A stretch of 64,000 nt of DNA from Cellulomonas sp. PhB150 (GTDB lineage Bacteria > Actinomycetota > Actinomycetes > Actinomycetales > Cellulomonadaceae). The stretch lies in NCBI RefSeq assembly GCF_003755175.1, contig NZ_RKHX01000002.1, forward strand, positions 372,001 through 436,000, in the 5' to 3' direction. Positions 36,763-51,300 of this stretch are shown piece by piece. The translations under genes and the position numbers were made by a program. Below the pieces are notes generated by a model, which was not told the origin of the DNA, made no database searches, and worked only from the letters and a program-made list of their open reading frames with translations. How positions within the stretch are numbered: the stretch's first letter is position 1; every line of letters starts with the position of its first letter.

Positions 36763-37416
36763 CTAGAGACCGAGCCGCCGCACGGCCGCCGCGACCAGCG
36801 CGTCGGGGGAGTCGACGACCTCGACCGCGCCGGCCGCCTCGAGCTCGTCGTCCTGCGCGTAGCCCCACGCCACGCCCACGCAGTCGATCCCGTGCGCGCG
36901 CGCACCGATGACGTCGTGCTCGCGGTCGCCGGCCATCAGCCGGGCCTCGCCAGGCTCCCGGCCCGTCAGGGCGCGGGCGATCACACCCGCCTTCGTCGCG
37001 CCGTCGGCCTCGAGCGAAGCGCCGAAGATCCCGTCCACGAGGGGAGCGATGCCGAGGCGCTCGCAGATCGGCACGGCGTAGACCTCGGGCTTCGACGTCG
37101 CGACCAGCAGCGTGGCGCCCGCTTCGCGCAGCGCCGCCAGCGCCTCGGTGATGCCCGGGTAGACCGCGTTGTCGAACATCCCGCCCGCCACGTACGCCGA
37201 GCGGTAGTGCGCGACCATGGTGTCGGCCTGGGAGACCGACATGCCGCGCTCGAGCAGCGCGTCGTGCAGCGGCGGGCCGACGAACGAGCGCAGCTCGGTC
37301 GGCGTCGGCACCGTGAGCCCTGACGCGGTGAAGGCGTGCACCACCGACGACGCGATGCCCGGGTAGGAGTCGGTGAGCGTGCCGTCGAGGTCCAGGAGCA
37401 GCAGGGGTCCGGTCAC
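36763..37416 (-). CDS. HAD hydrolase, Gph-like phosphatase
   Basis: 217-aa haloacid-dehalogenase phosphatase. Motif I DLDGT (Asp9, Asp11) is followed by an alpha-helical cap, ATSKPEVYA (motif II Ser/Thr and Lys) and GDREHDVIGA (motif III). It is close to phosphoglycolate phosphatase/PpaX-type proteins. GTG 37416 has CAGACT 6 nt upstream (leaderless). It is convergent with the phosphotransferase gene and divergent from the ileS T-box leader. Confidence 0.88.
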   Translation of the reverse strand: MTGPLLLLDLDGTLTDSYPGIASSVVHAFTASGLTVPTPTELRSFVGPPLHDALLERGMSVSQADTMVAHYRSAYVAGGMFDNAVYPGITEALAALREAGATLLVATSKPEVYAVPICERLGIAPLVDGIFGASLEADGATKAGVIARALTGREPGEARLMAGDREHDVIGARAHGIDCVGVAWGYAQDDELEAAGAVEVVDSPDALVAAAVRRLGL

Positions 37417-37479
37417 GGGACCAGTCTGGCGCGGCCCGCACCCGGACGGCACGCGCGGGACGGTCCGCGAGCCGTCGGC

Positions 37480-37724
37480 TAGGCTGGGAGCACAGGCATC
37501 GACCCGGCCATCACCGGAGAGCCTCCGGAAGAACGGGCCGCTCCGCCAGGGTCCCAGTAGAACCGGACGGGTAGGCCCGTCACAGCCCTCACGAGTGGTC
37601 GACGCCCAGCGCACAGCCCGTGCGCAGCGGACGCCGGCAAGCGAGGTGGTACCGCGGTGGTCCCGGTCCGTTCCGGGGCGATCGTCCTCGTAGCCGCACG
37701 CGAACGACCACAGGAGACCGCACG
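37480..37724 (+). promoter_or_regulatory. T-box riboswitch of ileS with its promoter
   Basis: TAGGCT at 37480-37485 is the -10 box; the leader runs about 234 nt to the start codon. AGGTGGTACCGCG at 37644-37656 is the near-invariant T-box that pairs with the uncharged tRNA acceptor end. In the short stem I region GGCCATCACCGG, the isoleucine codon ATC (37510-37512) is the likely specifier. No intrinsic terminator with a U tract follows; instead GTGGTC after the T-box can pair with GACCAC next to the ribosome site AGGAG (37712-37716). This indicates translational control, as known for actinobacterial ileS. Confidence 0.92.
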
Positions 37725-40700
37725 GTGGCCACGAACTACCCGCTGCACCGGACCGATTCCGCTGTCCCCGCATCCCCGGACCTGCCCGCGCTCGAGCGCG
37801 AGGTCCTGGCCCACTGGGACGCCGACGGCACCTTCCAGGCGTCGATCGACCAGCGGGACGCGGGCGAGAACGGCGCGAACGAGTACGTCTTCTACGACGG
37901 CCCGCCGTTCGCCAACGGCCTGCCGCACTACGGGCACCTGCTCACCGGTTACGCGAAGGACGTCGTCCCGCGCTACCAGACGATGCGCGGCCACCGGGTC
38001 GAGCGCCGGTTCGGCTGGGACACCCACGGCCTGCCCGCCGAGCTCGAGGCGCAGCGCGTGCTCGGCATCACCGAGAAGTCGCAGATCGATGAGCTCGGCA
38101 TCGACAAGTTCAACGCGGCGTGCCGCGAGTCGGTGCTGAAGTACACCGGCGAGTGGCGCGAGTACGTGACCCGCCAGGCCCGCTGGGTCGACTTCGACCA
38201 CGACTACAAGACGCTCGACACCCCCTTCATGGAGTCGGCGATCTGGGCGTTCAAGCAGCTGTACGACAAGGGGCTGGCCTACGAGGGCTACCGCGTCCTG
38301 CCGTACTGCTGGGTCGACGAGACGCCGCTGTCGAACCACGAGCTGGGCATGGACGACGACGTCTACCAGTCGCGCCAGGACCCGGCGCTGACCGTCGGCC
38401 TGCGCCTGGAGACGGGCGAGCTCGCGCTGATCTGGACGACGACGCCGTGGACGCTGCCCAGCAACCTCGCCGTCGCGGTCGGTCCGGACATCGACTACGT
38501 GACCGTCGAGCCCGCGCCGGGCTCGCCGTTCGCGGAGGCCCACCCGGGCGAGCGCGTCCTGCTCGCGGAGCCGCGGCTCGCTGCGTACGAGCGCGAGCTG
38601 GGCGAGGCGACCGTCGTCGCCACCGTGCGCGGCGCCGACCTCGCGGGCCGCCGCTACACGCCGCCCTTCGACTACTTCGCCGACCGCGAGAACGTCCACC
38701 AGGTGCTGGTCGCGGACTTCGTCACCACCGAGGACGGCTCGGGCATCGTGCACCTCGCCCCCGCCTTCGGCGAGGACGACATGACGGTCTGCGAGGCGGC
38801 GGGCATCGCGCCCGTCGTGCCCGTCGACTCCGGCGCGCGCTTCACCACCGAGGTCCCCGACTACGTGGGTCTGCAGGTGTTCGAGGCGAACAAGCCGATC
38901 ATCGCCGACCTCAAGGCGGGCACCGGCCCGCTCGCGCGCGTCGCGGCCGAGCAGCGCAGCGTCGTCGTGCGGCACGAGACCTACGAGCACTCCTACCCGC
39001 ACTGCTGGCGCTGCCGGAACCCCCTGGTCTACAAGGCGGTCTCGAGCTGGTTCGTGCGCGTCTCGCAGTTCCGCGACCGCATGGTCGAGCTCAACCAGCA
39101 GATCACCTGGACGCCGGAGCACATCAAGGACGGCCAGTTCGGCAAGTGGCTGAGCAACGCCCGTGACTGGTCGATCAGCCGCAACCGCTACTGGGGCACG
39201 CCCATCCCGGTGTGGGTCTCGGACGACCCGAGCCACCCGCGCGTGGACGTCTACGGCTCCCTCGCGGAGCTCGAGGCCGACTTCGGGCGGCTCCCGGTCG
39301 ACGAGCGCGGCGAGGTGGACCTGCACCGGCCGTTCATCGACGACCTGACGCGCCCGAACCCCGACGACCCCACGGGCGCGAGCACGATGCGGCGCATCCC
39401 CGACGTGTTCGACGTGTGGTTCGACTCGGGCTCGATGCCGTTCGCCCAGGTGCACTACCCGTTCGAGAATGCCGACTGGTTCGAGAACCACTACCCGGGC
39501 GACTTCATCGTCGAGTACATCGGCCAGACCCGCGGCTGGTTCTACACGCTGCACGTGCTGGCCACAGCGCTGTTCGACCGTCCCGCGTTCAAGAACGTCA
39601 TGTGCCACGGCATCGTGCTGGGCGACGACGGCCGCAAGGCCAGCAAGTCGCTGCGCAACTTCCCCGACCCCGTGATCATGTGGGACAAGTACGGCTCCGA
39701 CGCGGTGCGCTGGTCGCTCATGTCGAGCCCGATCCTGCGGGGCGGGAACCTCGTCGTCACCGAGGAGGGCATCCGCGACGGCGTGCGCCAGGTGCTGCTG
39801 CCGCTGTGGTCGACGTACTACTTCTTCACGCTCTACTCGGGCGCGGCCGCGGGCGGTGCCGGCTACCGGGCGACGCGGGTGGACGCGGCTCGAGTCGCCG
39901 GGATGGCGCCCATGGACCGCTACGTCCTGGCGCGGACGGGTGACCTGGTCGACGACGTCACCGCGCACATGGACGCCTACGACATCGCCGCGGCGTGCGA
40001 GGCCGTGCGCGTGCACCTCGACGTCCTCACCAACTGGTACGTCCGCACCCAGCGGGACCGGTTCTGGGCGGAGGACGACGACGCGTTCGACACGCTCTGG
40101 ACGGCGCTGGAGACGCTGACCCGCGTGATGGGGCCGCTCGCCCCGCTGGTCACCGAGGAGGTCTGGCGCGGCCTGACCGGCGAGCGCAGCGTGCACCTCA
40201 CCGACTGGCCGACCCGCGACGAGGTGCTGGCCGCGGACGCGGACCTGGTGCGCGCGATGGACCAGGTGCGTGCGGTGACTTCGACGGCGCTCGGCCTGCG
40301 CAAGGCGAACTCGGTCCGCGTGCGGCAGCCGCTGCACCGCCTCACGGTCGCGGTCGACGATCCGTCTGCGCTCGCGCCCTACGCGGCGCTGCTCGCGGCG
40401 GAGCTCAACGTCAAGGCGATCGACCTCGAGCAGGCCGACGCCGGCGCGGCCGAGCGGTTCGGCATCAGCCAGCGCCTCGCGGTCAACGCCCGCGCCGCCG
40501 GTCCGCGCCTGGGGCGCGGTGTGCAGGCGGTCATCCAGGCGTCCCGGTCGGGTGCGTGGCGCGTCGACGGCGAGACGGTCGTCGTGACGACGGCCGACGG
40601 GGACGTCGCGCTCGAGCCCGCCGAGTACGAGCTGACGACCGTGGTCGCCGGGGGGGCGCAGGACGCCAGCACGGCGGCCGTGCTGCCCGGCGGCGGGTTC

Positions 40701-40982
40701 GTCGTGCTCGACCTCACGCTCGACGACGCGCTGCTCGCCGAGGGCTACGCCCGCGACGTCGTGCGCGCCGTGCAGGACGCCCGCAAGGCCGCCGGCCTGC
40801 AGGTGGGGGACCGGATCGTCCTGTCCCTCGACGTCCCGCGCGAGCACGTCGGCGCGGTCGAGGAGCACCAGGACTTCATCGCCCGCGAGACGCTCGCGGT
40901 GGGCGTGACGATCGACGTGTCGCCGACCCCGGAGCTCGCGGTGAGCGTCGAGGCAGTCGAAGCCGGAGGGTACGAGGCATGA
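37725..40982 (+). CDS. ileS: isoleucyl-tRNA synthetase
   Basis: 1085-aa class I synthetase charging tRNA-Ile. HIGH motif HYGH (68-71) lies in [12 protein letters not shown] and KMSKS is KASKS (638-642). Length and these variants fit the eukaryote-like IleRS2 branch common in actinobacteria, which tends to be less sensitive to mupirocin. GTG 37725 follows AGGAG with an 8-nt gap. Controlled by the T-box leader; folC overlaps its stop (ATGA), so both are translated from one message. Confidence 0.97.
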   Translation: MATNYPLHRTDSAVPASPDLPALEREVLAHWDADGTFQASIDQRDAGENGANEYVFYDGPPFANGLPHYGHLLTGYAKDVVPRYQTMRGHRVERRFGWDTHGLPAELEAQRVLGITEKSQIDELGIDKFNAACRESVLKYTGEWREYVTRQARWVDFDHDYKTLDTPFMESAIWAFKQLYDKGLAYEGYRVLPYCWVDETPLSNHELGMDDDVYQSRQDPALTVGLRLETGELALIWTTTPWTLPSNLAVAVGPDIDYVTVEPAPGSPFAEAHPGERVLLAEPRLAAYERELGEATVVATVRGADLAGRRYTPPFDYFADRENVHQVLVADFVTTEDGSGIVHLAPAFGEDDMTVCEAAGIAPVVPVDSGARFTTEVPDYVGLQVFEANKPIIADLKAGTGPLARVAAEQRSVVVRHETYEHSYPHCWRCRNPLVYKAVSSWFVRVSQFRDRMVELNQQITWTPEHIKDGQFGKWLSNARDWSISRNRYWGTPIPVWVSDDPSHPRVDVYGSLAELEADFGRLPVDERGEVDLHRPFIDDLTRPNPDDPTGASTMRRIPDVFDVWFDSGSMPFAQVHYPFENADWFENHYPGDFIVEYIGQTRGWFYTLHVLATALFDRPAFKNVMCHGIVLGDDGRKASKSLRNFPDPVIMWDKYGSDAVRWSLMSSPILRGGNLVVTEEGIRDGVRQVLLPLWSTYYFFTLYSGAAAGGAGYRATRVDAARVAGMAPMDRYVLARTGDLVDDVTAHMDAYDIAAACEAVRVHLDVLTNWYVRTQRDRFWAEDDDAFDTLWTALETLTRVMGPLAPLVTEEVWRGLTGERSVHLTDWPTRDEVLAADADLVRAMDQVRAVTSTALGLRKANSVRVRQPLHRLTVAVDDPSALAPYAALLAAELNVKAIDLEQADAGAAERFGISQRLAVNARAAGPRLGRGVQAVIQASRSGAWRVDGETVVVTTADGDVALEPAEYELTTVVAGGAQDASTAAVLPGGGFVVLDLTLDDALLAEGYARDVVRAVQDARKAAGLQVGDRIVLSLDVPREHVGAVEEHQDFIARETLAVGVTIDVSPTPELAVSVEAVEAGGYEA

Positions 40983-42358
40983 GCACCAGCGGAGCGGACC
41001 ACACCCGGCGCCAGGCCGAGCGCGAGGCGCGGACGGCGGCCGACGAGGTCTACCGGGCGATCCTGTCGCGCGCGCCGGAGCACGACATCGACCCCACCCT
41101 CGAGCGCGTGCGCCAGGTGTGCGAGCTGCTCGGCGACCCGCAGAAGGCGTACCGCGTGGTGCACCTGACGGGCACCAACGGCAAGACGTCGACGAGCCGG
41201 ATGGTCGAGCGGCTCGTGCGCGAGCACGGCCTGCGCACCGGCCGGTTCACCAGCCCGCACCTGACGCGCGTCACCGAGCGGATCGCGATCGACGGCGAGC
41301 CCATCAGCGACGAGCGGTTCGTCGAGGTCTGGCAGGACGTCGCGCCCTACGTGCACCTGGTCGACCAGCGCTCCGCGGAGAAGGGCGAGCCGCGGCTGTC
41401 GTTCTTCGAGGTGTTCACGGTGATGGCCTTCGCCGCGTTCGCCGACGCACCCGTGGACGTCGCGATCATCGAGGTCGGGATGGGCGGTGCCTGGGACTCG
41501 ACGAACGTGGCCGACGGCGACGTCGCGATCATCACGCCGATCGCGATGGACCACGAGCGCTACCTCGGCGAGACGCTCGTCGAGATCGCCTCGGAGAAGT
41601 CCGGGATCGTCAAGGACGGTGCCACCCTCGTGCTCGCGCGCCAGACCGAGGACGTCGAGGGCGTGGTCCTCGCGGCCGCGGCCGAGCGCGGCGCGCGCGT
41701 GATCCGCGAGGACGTCGAGATCGCGGTCGTCGAGCGCTCGGTCGCGGTGGGCGGGCAGCTGCTCACCCTGCGCGGCACCGGCGGCACATACACCGAGATC
41801 TTCCTGCCGCTGCACGGCAGGTTCCAGGCGCACAACGCGCTGCTCGCGCTCGCGGCCGTCGAGTCGCTCATCGCCGGCGGCGCCGCGCTCGAGCCCGGGA
41901 TCGTCGAGGCGGGGTTCGCGGACGTCGACTCGCCCGGGCGGCTCGAGATCGTGCGCACGAGCCCGACGGTCATCGTCGACGGCGCCCACAACCCCGCCGG
42001 GATGGAGGCGCTGGTCTCCTCGCTCGACGAGGCGTTCGCGTTCCAGAGCGTCGTGGGCGTCGTCGGCGTGATGGCGGACAAGGACCCCGAGGGCATCCTG
42101 TCGGTGCTCGAGCCGGTGCTCGACCAGATCGTCGTGACGGCCGCGAACAACCCCCGTGCGCTCGAGGCCGACGACCTGGGGGAGATCGCGGTCGAGGTCT
42201 TCGGCGAGGACCGCGTGCACGTCGTCGAGCGGCTCGACGAGGCCGTCGACCTCGCAGCCGGGCTCGCGGAGCGCGACGTCGAACGCGGTGCCGCGGTGCT
42301 GGTCACGGGCTCGATCCTGCTCGTCGCGGAGGCGCGAATCCTGCTCGGTCGCGCCTGA
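40979..42358 (+). CDS. folC: folylpolyglutamate synthase / dihydrofolate synthase
   Basis: 459-aa Mur-ligase-type enzyme adding glutamate to folates. ATP loop [13 protein letters not shown], the folate-binding [41 protein letters not shown] and [12 protein letters not shown] are all present in order. The start ATG 40979 overlaps the ileS stop. It is probably under the same T-box transcript, which ties folate polyglutamylation to isoleucine charging only through operon structure. Confidence 0.95.
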   Translation: MSTSGADHTRRQAEREARTAADEVYRAILSRAPEHDIDPTLERVRQVCELLGDPQKAYRVVHLTGTNGKTSTSRMVERLVREHGLRTGRFTSPHLTRVTERIAIDGEPISDERFVEVWQDVAPYVHLVDQRSAEKGEPRLSFFEVFTVMAFAAFADAPVDVAIIEVGMGGAWDSTNVADGDVAIITPIAMDHERYLGETLVEIASEKSGIVKDGATLVLARQTEDVEGVVLAAAAERGARVIREDVEIAVVERSVAVGGQLLTLRGTGGTYTEIFLPLHGRFQAHNALLALAAVESLIAGGAALEPGIVEAGFADVDSPGRLEIVRTSPTVIVDGAHNPAGMEALVSSLDEAFAFQSVVGVVGVMADKDPEGILSVLEPVLDQIVVTAANNPRALEADDLGEIAVEVFGEDRVHVVERLDEAVDLAAGLAERDVERGAAVLVTGSILLVAEARILLGRA

Positions 42359-42366
42359 GCAACGCC

Positions 42367-42382
42367 GTGCACGAATGTGCAC
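42367..42382. promoter_or_regulatory. palindrome upstream of dhaKLM
   Basis: GTGCAC-GAAT-GTGCAC is a perfect 6-bp-arm dyad 8 bp after the folC stop and about 115 bp before dhaK. It may be an operator for the dha operon. No matching regulator is adjacent apart from the TetR gene further on. Confidence 0.3.
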
Positions 42383-42497
42383 ACCCTGCGCACGTTCTCA
42401 CCTTGACGGCCCTGACGGGTGACGTGAAGGTGGGGATCGGGGGCAGTCCAGCACGCACCGTGGTCGGGTGAGGATGCCCGCCGAAGGGATGGTCGAC

Positions 42498-43493
<996 letters not shown>

Positions 43494-43544
43494 CGTGCTG
43501 GTGACGTGCCGTCGTGCCGATGAGTTCGTAAGGGGAGTGCGTGG

Positions 43545-44180
43545 ATGAGTGTTGACGTGGCGTGGGCGATCGACTGGGTGCGCCGCAGCGCGCAGACCAT
43601 CGCCGAGCACCGGGACGAGCTCATCGAGCTCGACCGGCAGATCGGCGACGGTGATCACGGCGAGAACCTCGACCGCGGCTTCCGGGCCGTCGTGGCGAAG
43701 CTGGACGCGCTCGAGGAGCCGCCGGCGGAGATCGGGGACGTCCTCAAGCTCGTCGCCACGACGCTGATGTCCACCGTGGGCGGCGCGGCCGGCCCGCTCT
43801 ACGGCACCGCGTACCTGCGGGCCGCCAAGGTCACCGCCGCCGCCGAGCTCGACTCGGCCGGCGTGGTCGCGCTCATCGAGGCGGCGCTCGAGGGCATCGT
43901 GGCGCGCGGCAAGGCGACCACCGGCGAGAAGACCATGGTCGACGCGTGGTCGCCCGCCGCGGAGGCCGCGGTCGCCGCGGCCGACGCGGGCGGCACGCCT
44001 GCGGACGTGCTGGCGGCGGCGGCGAAGGCCGCGACAGCCGGTGCCGAGTCGACCGTGCCGCTCGCGGCGACCAAGGGTCGCGCGAGCTACCTGGGCGAGC
44101 GGTCCATCGGGCACCTCGACCCCGGCGCACGCTCCTCGGAGCTGCTCCTCGCCGACGCCGCCGCGGCGGCCGCCGCGTGA
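43545..44180 (+). CDS. dhaL: dihydroxyacetone kinase subunit DhaL
   Basis: 211-aa all-helical ADP-binding subunit. QIGDGDHGENLDRGF supplies the magnesium aspartates, and MSTVGGAAGPLYGTAYLRA follows. In PTS-dependent kinases the bound ADP is a permanent cofactor rephosphorylated by DhaM. ATG 43545 has AAGGGGAG upstream; a 51-bp gap separates it from dhaK, and dhaM overlaps its stop. Confidence 0.95.
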   Translation: MSVDVAWAIDWVRRSAQTIAEHRDELIELDRQIGDGDHGENLDRGFRAVVAKLDALEEPPAEIGDVLKLVATTLMSTVGGAAGPLYGTAYLRAAKVTAAAELDSAGVVALIEAALEGIVARGKATTGEKTMVDAWSPAAEAAVAAADAGGTPADVLAAAAKAATAGAESTVPLAATKGRASYLGERSIGHLDPGARSSELLLADAAAAAAA

Positions 44181-44902
44181 GCGCACCCGGCGGCCGCGAC
44201 CTGGCGCGCGTCGCGCTCGTGCTCGTCTCGCACTCGCGCGACCTGGCGGCCGGCACGGTCGAGCTCGCCGGGCAGATGGCACCGGGCGTGCTGCTCCTCC
44301 CCGTCGGGGGGACGCCGGACGGGCAGCTCGGGACCGACTTCGACGGCATCGAGCGCGCGGTCGCGCAGGCCACGGCGGACGGCCGCAGCGCCGTGGTGCT
44401 CATGGACCTCGGGTCGGCCGTGCTCACGACCGAGTCCGTGCTCGACCTGGCCGACGAGGAGCTCGTCGCGCGCGTCCGGCTCGCGGACGCACCCTTCGTC
44501 GAGGGCGCCGTCGCCGCCGCGGTGACCGCCCACGGGGGAGCGGACCTGGACGCGGTGCTCGCCGCCGCCGAGGGCGCGGGCCGGATGTACCCGGTCGAGG
44601 AGGCTGCCGGGGACCTGCCGGCGCCGTCCGAGCCCGCGGACGACGGCGTGGTCCGCGAGACCCGCACCCTGCTCAACCCGATGGGCCTGCACGCGCGGCC
44701 CGCCGCCGTGATCTCCCGGATGCTCGCCGCCTACGACGCGAAGGTCACGGTCAACGGCGTCAGCGCCGCGAGCGTGCTCGCCCTGATGAAGCTCGGCGCG
44801 ACGCAGGGCACGGAGCTGCGCATCGAGGCGGAAGGCCCGCAGGCGGCCGAGGCGGTCAAGGTGTTCGTCACCGAGGTCGAGCGGGGCTTCGGCGAGATCT
44901 GA
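44177..44902 (+). CDS. dhaM: PTS phosphotransfer subunit DhaM (EIIA-HPr fusion)
   Basis: 241 aa. An N-terminal EIIA domain with phospho-His19 (LVSHSRDLA) is joined by an acidic, Pro-rich linker (about 143-160) to an HPr domain with His172 in NPMGLHARPA. It passes phosphate from PTS enzyme I to the ADP on DhaL. The C-terminal enzyme I domain of E. coli DhaM is absent, so cellular EI (not in this window) must supply phosphate. GTG 44177 overlaps dhaL. Confidence 0.94.
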   Translation: MSAPGGRDLARVALVLVSHSRDLAAGTVELAGQMAPGVLLLPVGGTPDGQLGTDFDGIERAVAQATADGRSAVVLMDLGSAVLTTESVLDLADEELVARVRLADAPFVEGAVAAAVTAHGGADLDAVLAAAEGAGRMYPVEEAAGDLPAPSEPADDGVVRETRTLLNPMGLHARPAAVISRMLAAYDAKVTVNGVSAASVLALMKLGATQGTELRIEAEGPQAAEAVKVFVTEVERGFGEI

Positions 44903-44926
44903 CGCGGTGACGCCCGCCACAGAAAA

Positions 44927-44947
44927 TGCACGCGATGCAAAGTTGCA
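44927..44947 (+). promoter_or_regulatory. TGCA-repeat operator-like site before tetR
   Basis: Three TGCA words at 44927, 44936 and 44944 form overlapping dyads (TGCA-N5-TGCA and TGCA-N4-TGCA) directly upstream of the -10 box TAACAT (44955-44960). The position suits autorepression by the TetR protein; the match to a known operator was not tested. Confidence 0.45.
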
Positions 44948-44966
44948 GTCCGTGTAACATTCCCGG

Positions 44967-47811
<2,845 letters not shown>

Positions 47812-47832
47812 CGTCGCGTTAGGGTTTCGCCC

Positions 47833-48267
47833 ATGACCGACGCACCCGTCCAGCAGCGCACCCTCGTCCTCGTCAAGCCTGACGGCGTCCGCCGCAGCCT
47901 GACCGGGGAGATCCTGCGCCGCATCGAGGCCAAGGGCTACACGCTCGTCGCCGTCGAGCTGCGCCAGGCGTCCGACGAGCTCCTCGCCGAGCACTACGAG
48001 GAGCACGCCGGCAAGCCGTTCCTGGCGCCGCTGATCGAGTTCATGGGCTCCGGCCCGGTGCTCGCCGTCGTCGTCGAGGGGCACCGCGCGATCGAGGGGT
48101 TCCGCTCGCTCGCCGGCGCTACCGACCCGACCGTCGCGGCGCCCGGCACGATCCGCGGTGACCTCGGGCGCGACTGGGGCCTGAAGGTCATCCAGAACCT
48201 CGTGCACGGCTCGGACTCCGAGGAGTCGGCGGCGCGGGAGATCGCGCTCTGGTTCCCGGCGCTCTGA
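47833..48267 (+). CDS. ndk: nucleoside diphosphate kinase
   Basis: 144-aa enzyme equilibrating NTPs. The active-site phospho-His is His125 (NLVHGSDS), with [11 protein letters not shown] near the start and [11 protein letters not shown] 47833 lies 7 nt after TAGGGT (47820-47825), probably leaderless. It follows DUF4233 as in relatives. Confidence 0.97.
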   Translation: MTDAPVQQRTLVLVKPDGVRRSLTGEILRRIEAKGYTLVAVELRQASDELLAEHYEEHAGKPFLAPLIEFMGSGPVLAVVVEGHRAIEGFRSLAGATDPTVAAPGTIRGDLGRDWGLKVIQNLVHGSDSEESAAREIALWFPAL

Positions 48268-48314
48268 GCGCGCGGCTCCCCGGCGCGCGTCACCGCGCGC
48301 TCTAGGCTGCCCCC

Positions 48315-51300
48315 GTGCACCTCAAGACCCTGACCCTGCGCGGGTTCAAGTCGTTCGCGTCCGCGACGACGCTGAACTTCGAGCCCGGGGTCACCTGCGT
48401 GGTCGGGCCGAACGGGTCGGGCAAGTCGAACGTGGTCGACGCGCTCGCGTGGGTGATGGGGGAGCAGGGGGCCAAGTCGCTGCGCGGCGGCAAGATGGAG
48501 GACGTCATCTTCGCCGGCACGTCCGGCCGCCCGCCGCTCGGCCGCGCCGAGGTCTCGCTCACGATCGACAACACCGACGGTGCGCTGCCGATCGAGTACA
48601 CCGAGGTCACGATCTCCCGGACGCTGTTCCGCAACGGCGGCTCGGAGTACGCGATCAACGGGCAGGGCTGCCGGCTCCTCGACATCCAGGACCTGCTGTC
48701 CGACTCCGGGCTGGGCCGCGAGATGCACGTGATCGTCGGGCAGGGCCAGCTCGACGCCGTGCTGCGCGCGACGCCCGAGGAGCGTCGCGGGTTCATCGAG
48801 GAGGCCGCGGGCGTCCTCAAGCACCGCAAGCGCAAGGAGAAGGCGCTCCGCAAGCTCGACGCGATGCAGGCCAACCTCACGCGCCTCGGGGACCTGACCG
48901 GCGAGATCCGGCGCCAGCTCGGCCCGCTCGGTCGGCAGGCGGAGGTCGCGCGCAAGGCCGCGGTCGTCCAGACCGACCTGCGCGACGCGCGCGCCCGGCT
49001 GCTCGCGGACGACCTCGCCCAGCTCACCGCACAGCTCGACCAGGAGCTCGCCGACGAGAGCGCCCTGGCGGCCCAGAAGGCCGAGGTCGAGACCGTCCTG
49101 ACGCAGACCCGCGCCCGGCTCGCCACGCTCGAGCGCGAGGCCGCCGAGGCCGCGCCGGCCCTGAGCGAGGCGAGCGAGGTCTGGTACCGGCTCTCGTCGC
49201 TGCGCGAGCGGCTGCGGGGCACGTCGTCGCTCGCCGCCGACCGCGTGCGGCTGCTGGGCGTCGCGGCGCCCGAGCAGTCCTCCCGTGGCGGCTCCGACCC
49301 CGACGACCTCGCCCGGCAGGCCGAGCGCGTGCGCGTCGCCGAGGCCGAGCTCGCGGCCGAGGTGGACCTCGCCCGCGCCGGCCTCGAAGGCGCCGTGAGC
49401 GCGCGCCAGGAGGCCGAGCAGGAGGCAGCCGCGGCGGAGAAGGAGCTCGCGACCTCCCTGCGTGGCGCGGCCGACCGCCGTGAGGGAGTGGCCCGCCTCG
49501 CCGGCCAGGTCGCCGCGCGCCGCAGCCGGGTCGAGGCGACCCAGGCCGAGCTCGGTCGACTGCGCGAGTCGCTCGTCGCCGCCCAGGCGCGTGGCGCCGA
49601 GGCGACCACCGAGTTCGCTGCGCTCGAGTCCCAGGTCGCGGGTGTCGAGGAAGGCGAGGAGGGGCTCGACGCGGAGCACGAGGCCGCGCTCGAGGCCCTC
49701 GAGACCGCGACCGCCCAGGTCGCCGACCTCACCGAGCGGCTCGGCGCGGCGGAGCGCGAGCGCACGGCGCTCGAGTCCCGCGCGGAGACGCTCGAGCTGA
49801 GCCTGACGCGCAAGGACGGCGTCGGGGCGCTGCTCGCGGCCGACGACGTGCGCGGCACCATCGGCACGGTCGCGGCCCTGCTCGCCGTGGACCCGCGCGA
49901 CGAGGAGGCCGTGGTGGCCGCGCTCGGCGCGATCGCCGACGCCGTCGCCGTGGAGTCGGTCGAGGCGGCCGTCGACGCGATCCGCTACCTGCGCACCGAG
50001 GACGCCGGGCGGGTGTCGCTGCTGGTCGGCGGCTCGCCCAGCGTGCCCGCGGCTCGCGGCCCGATCGACGGCGCCCAGTGGGCGATCGACCTCGTGCAGG
50101 CGCCCGAGCACGTGCGCGGCGCGGTCGCCGAGCTGCTCGACGGTGTCGTCGTGGTGGACGACCTCGCGCAGGCCCGGGCCACGCTCGCCACCCACCCCGA
50201 CCTCGTCGTCGCGACCCGCACCGGCGACGTCCTGTCCCGGCACCAGGCGTCCGGCGGCTCCGCGACGGCGCCCAGCGCGCTGCACCTGCAGACGGCGCTC
50301 GACCAGGCGCGCCACGGCGCGGCCGAGGCCACCGCGACCGCCGAGCGGCTGCGCTTCGAGCTCGCCACGGCGAGGACGGCGCTGGCCGCGGCCGACGACG
50401 CCCACGAGGCGACCCTCGAGCGGCTGAACGAGTCGGACGCGGCGCTGGCCGCCGTGGCCGAGCAGCTCGGCCACCTGGGCTCGACCGCCCGCGCCGCGCG
50501 CGCCGAGGCCGAGCGCGTCGAGGCGTCGCTCGAGGTCGCCTCGCGCACGCTCGAGCAGGACACGGCCGACCTCGCCGAGCTCACCCAGCGCCTCGCCGCG
50601 GCCGAGGTCGAGCCCGCCGAGAGCGAGGCCGCGATCCTCGAGGGGACCAACCGCCGCGACCGGCTCGCCGAGCTCGCCACGGGCGCCCGGTCCCGGGAGA
50701 CCGAGTCGAGGCTGACGCTGCGGACCGTGGAGGAGCGCGCCCGGGCGCTCGCCGGCCGCGCCGAGTCCCTCGAGCGGGCCGCCCGCACGGAGCGGGTCGC
50801 GCGCGAGAAGGCCGCCGAGCGCGAGCGGGCCAGGGCGCGCCAGGTCGTCGTCGCGCAGGCCGTGCGGATCGGCGCCGAGCGCTCGCTCGCATCGCTGGAC
50901 GTCTCGCTGCGGCGCGCGTCCGACGAGCGGGACGAGGCCGAGACCGCGCGCGGGGAGCGGGACCGGCTGATCGCCGTGACCCGCGCCGACGTCGAGCAGC
51001 GGGCGGCCGAGCTCGCCCGCCTGACCGACGTGGCGCACCGCGACGAGGTCGCCCGCACGCAGCAGCGGCTGCGGGTCGAGGCGCTGCAGAACCGCTCCAT
51101 CGAGGAGCTCGGGCTCGACCCGGCGGTGCTGCTCGACGAGTTCGGGCCCCACCAGGACGTGCCCGTCGTCGTCGTGCCGGGTACCGAGGTCGACCCCGAG
51201 GCGCCGACCGCCGTGCCGTACGTGCGCGAGCAGCAGGAGAAGCGGTTGCGCTCCGCCGAGCGGGCCCTGTCGCTGCTCGGGCGCGTCAACCCGCTCGCCC

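Noticed and set aside
37479..40868. 1129-codon minus-strand frame opposite ileS
   Set aside because: It is a complement-frame artefact. The ileS motifs and T-box fix the coding strand.
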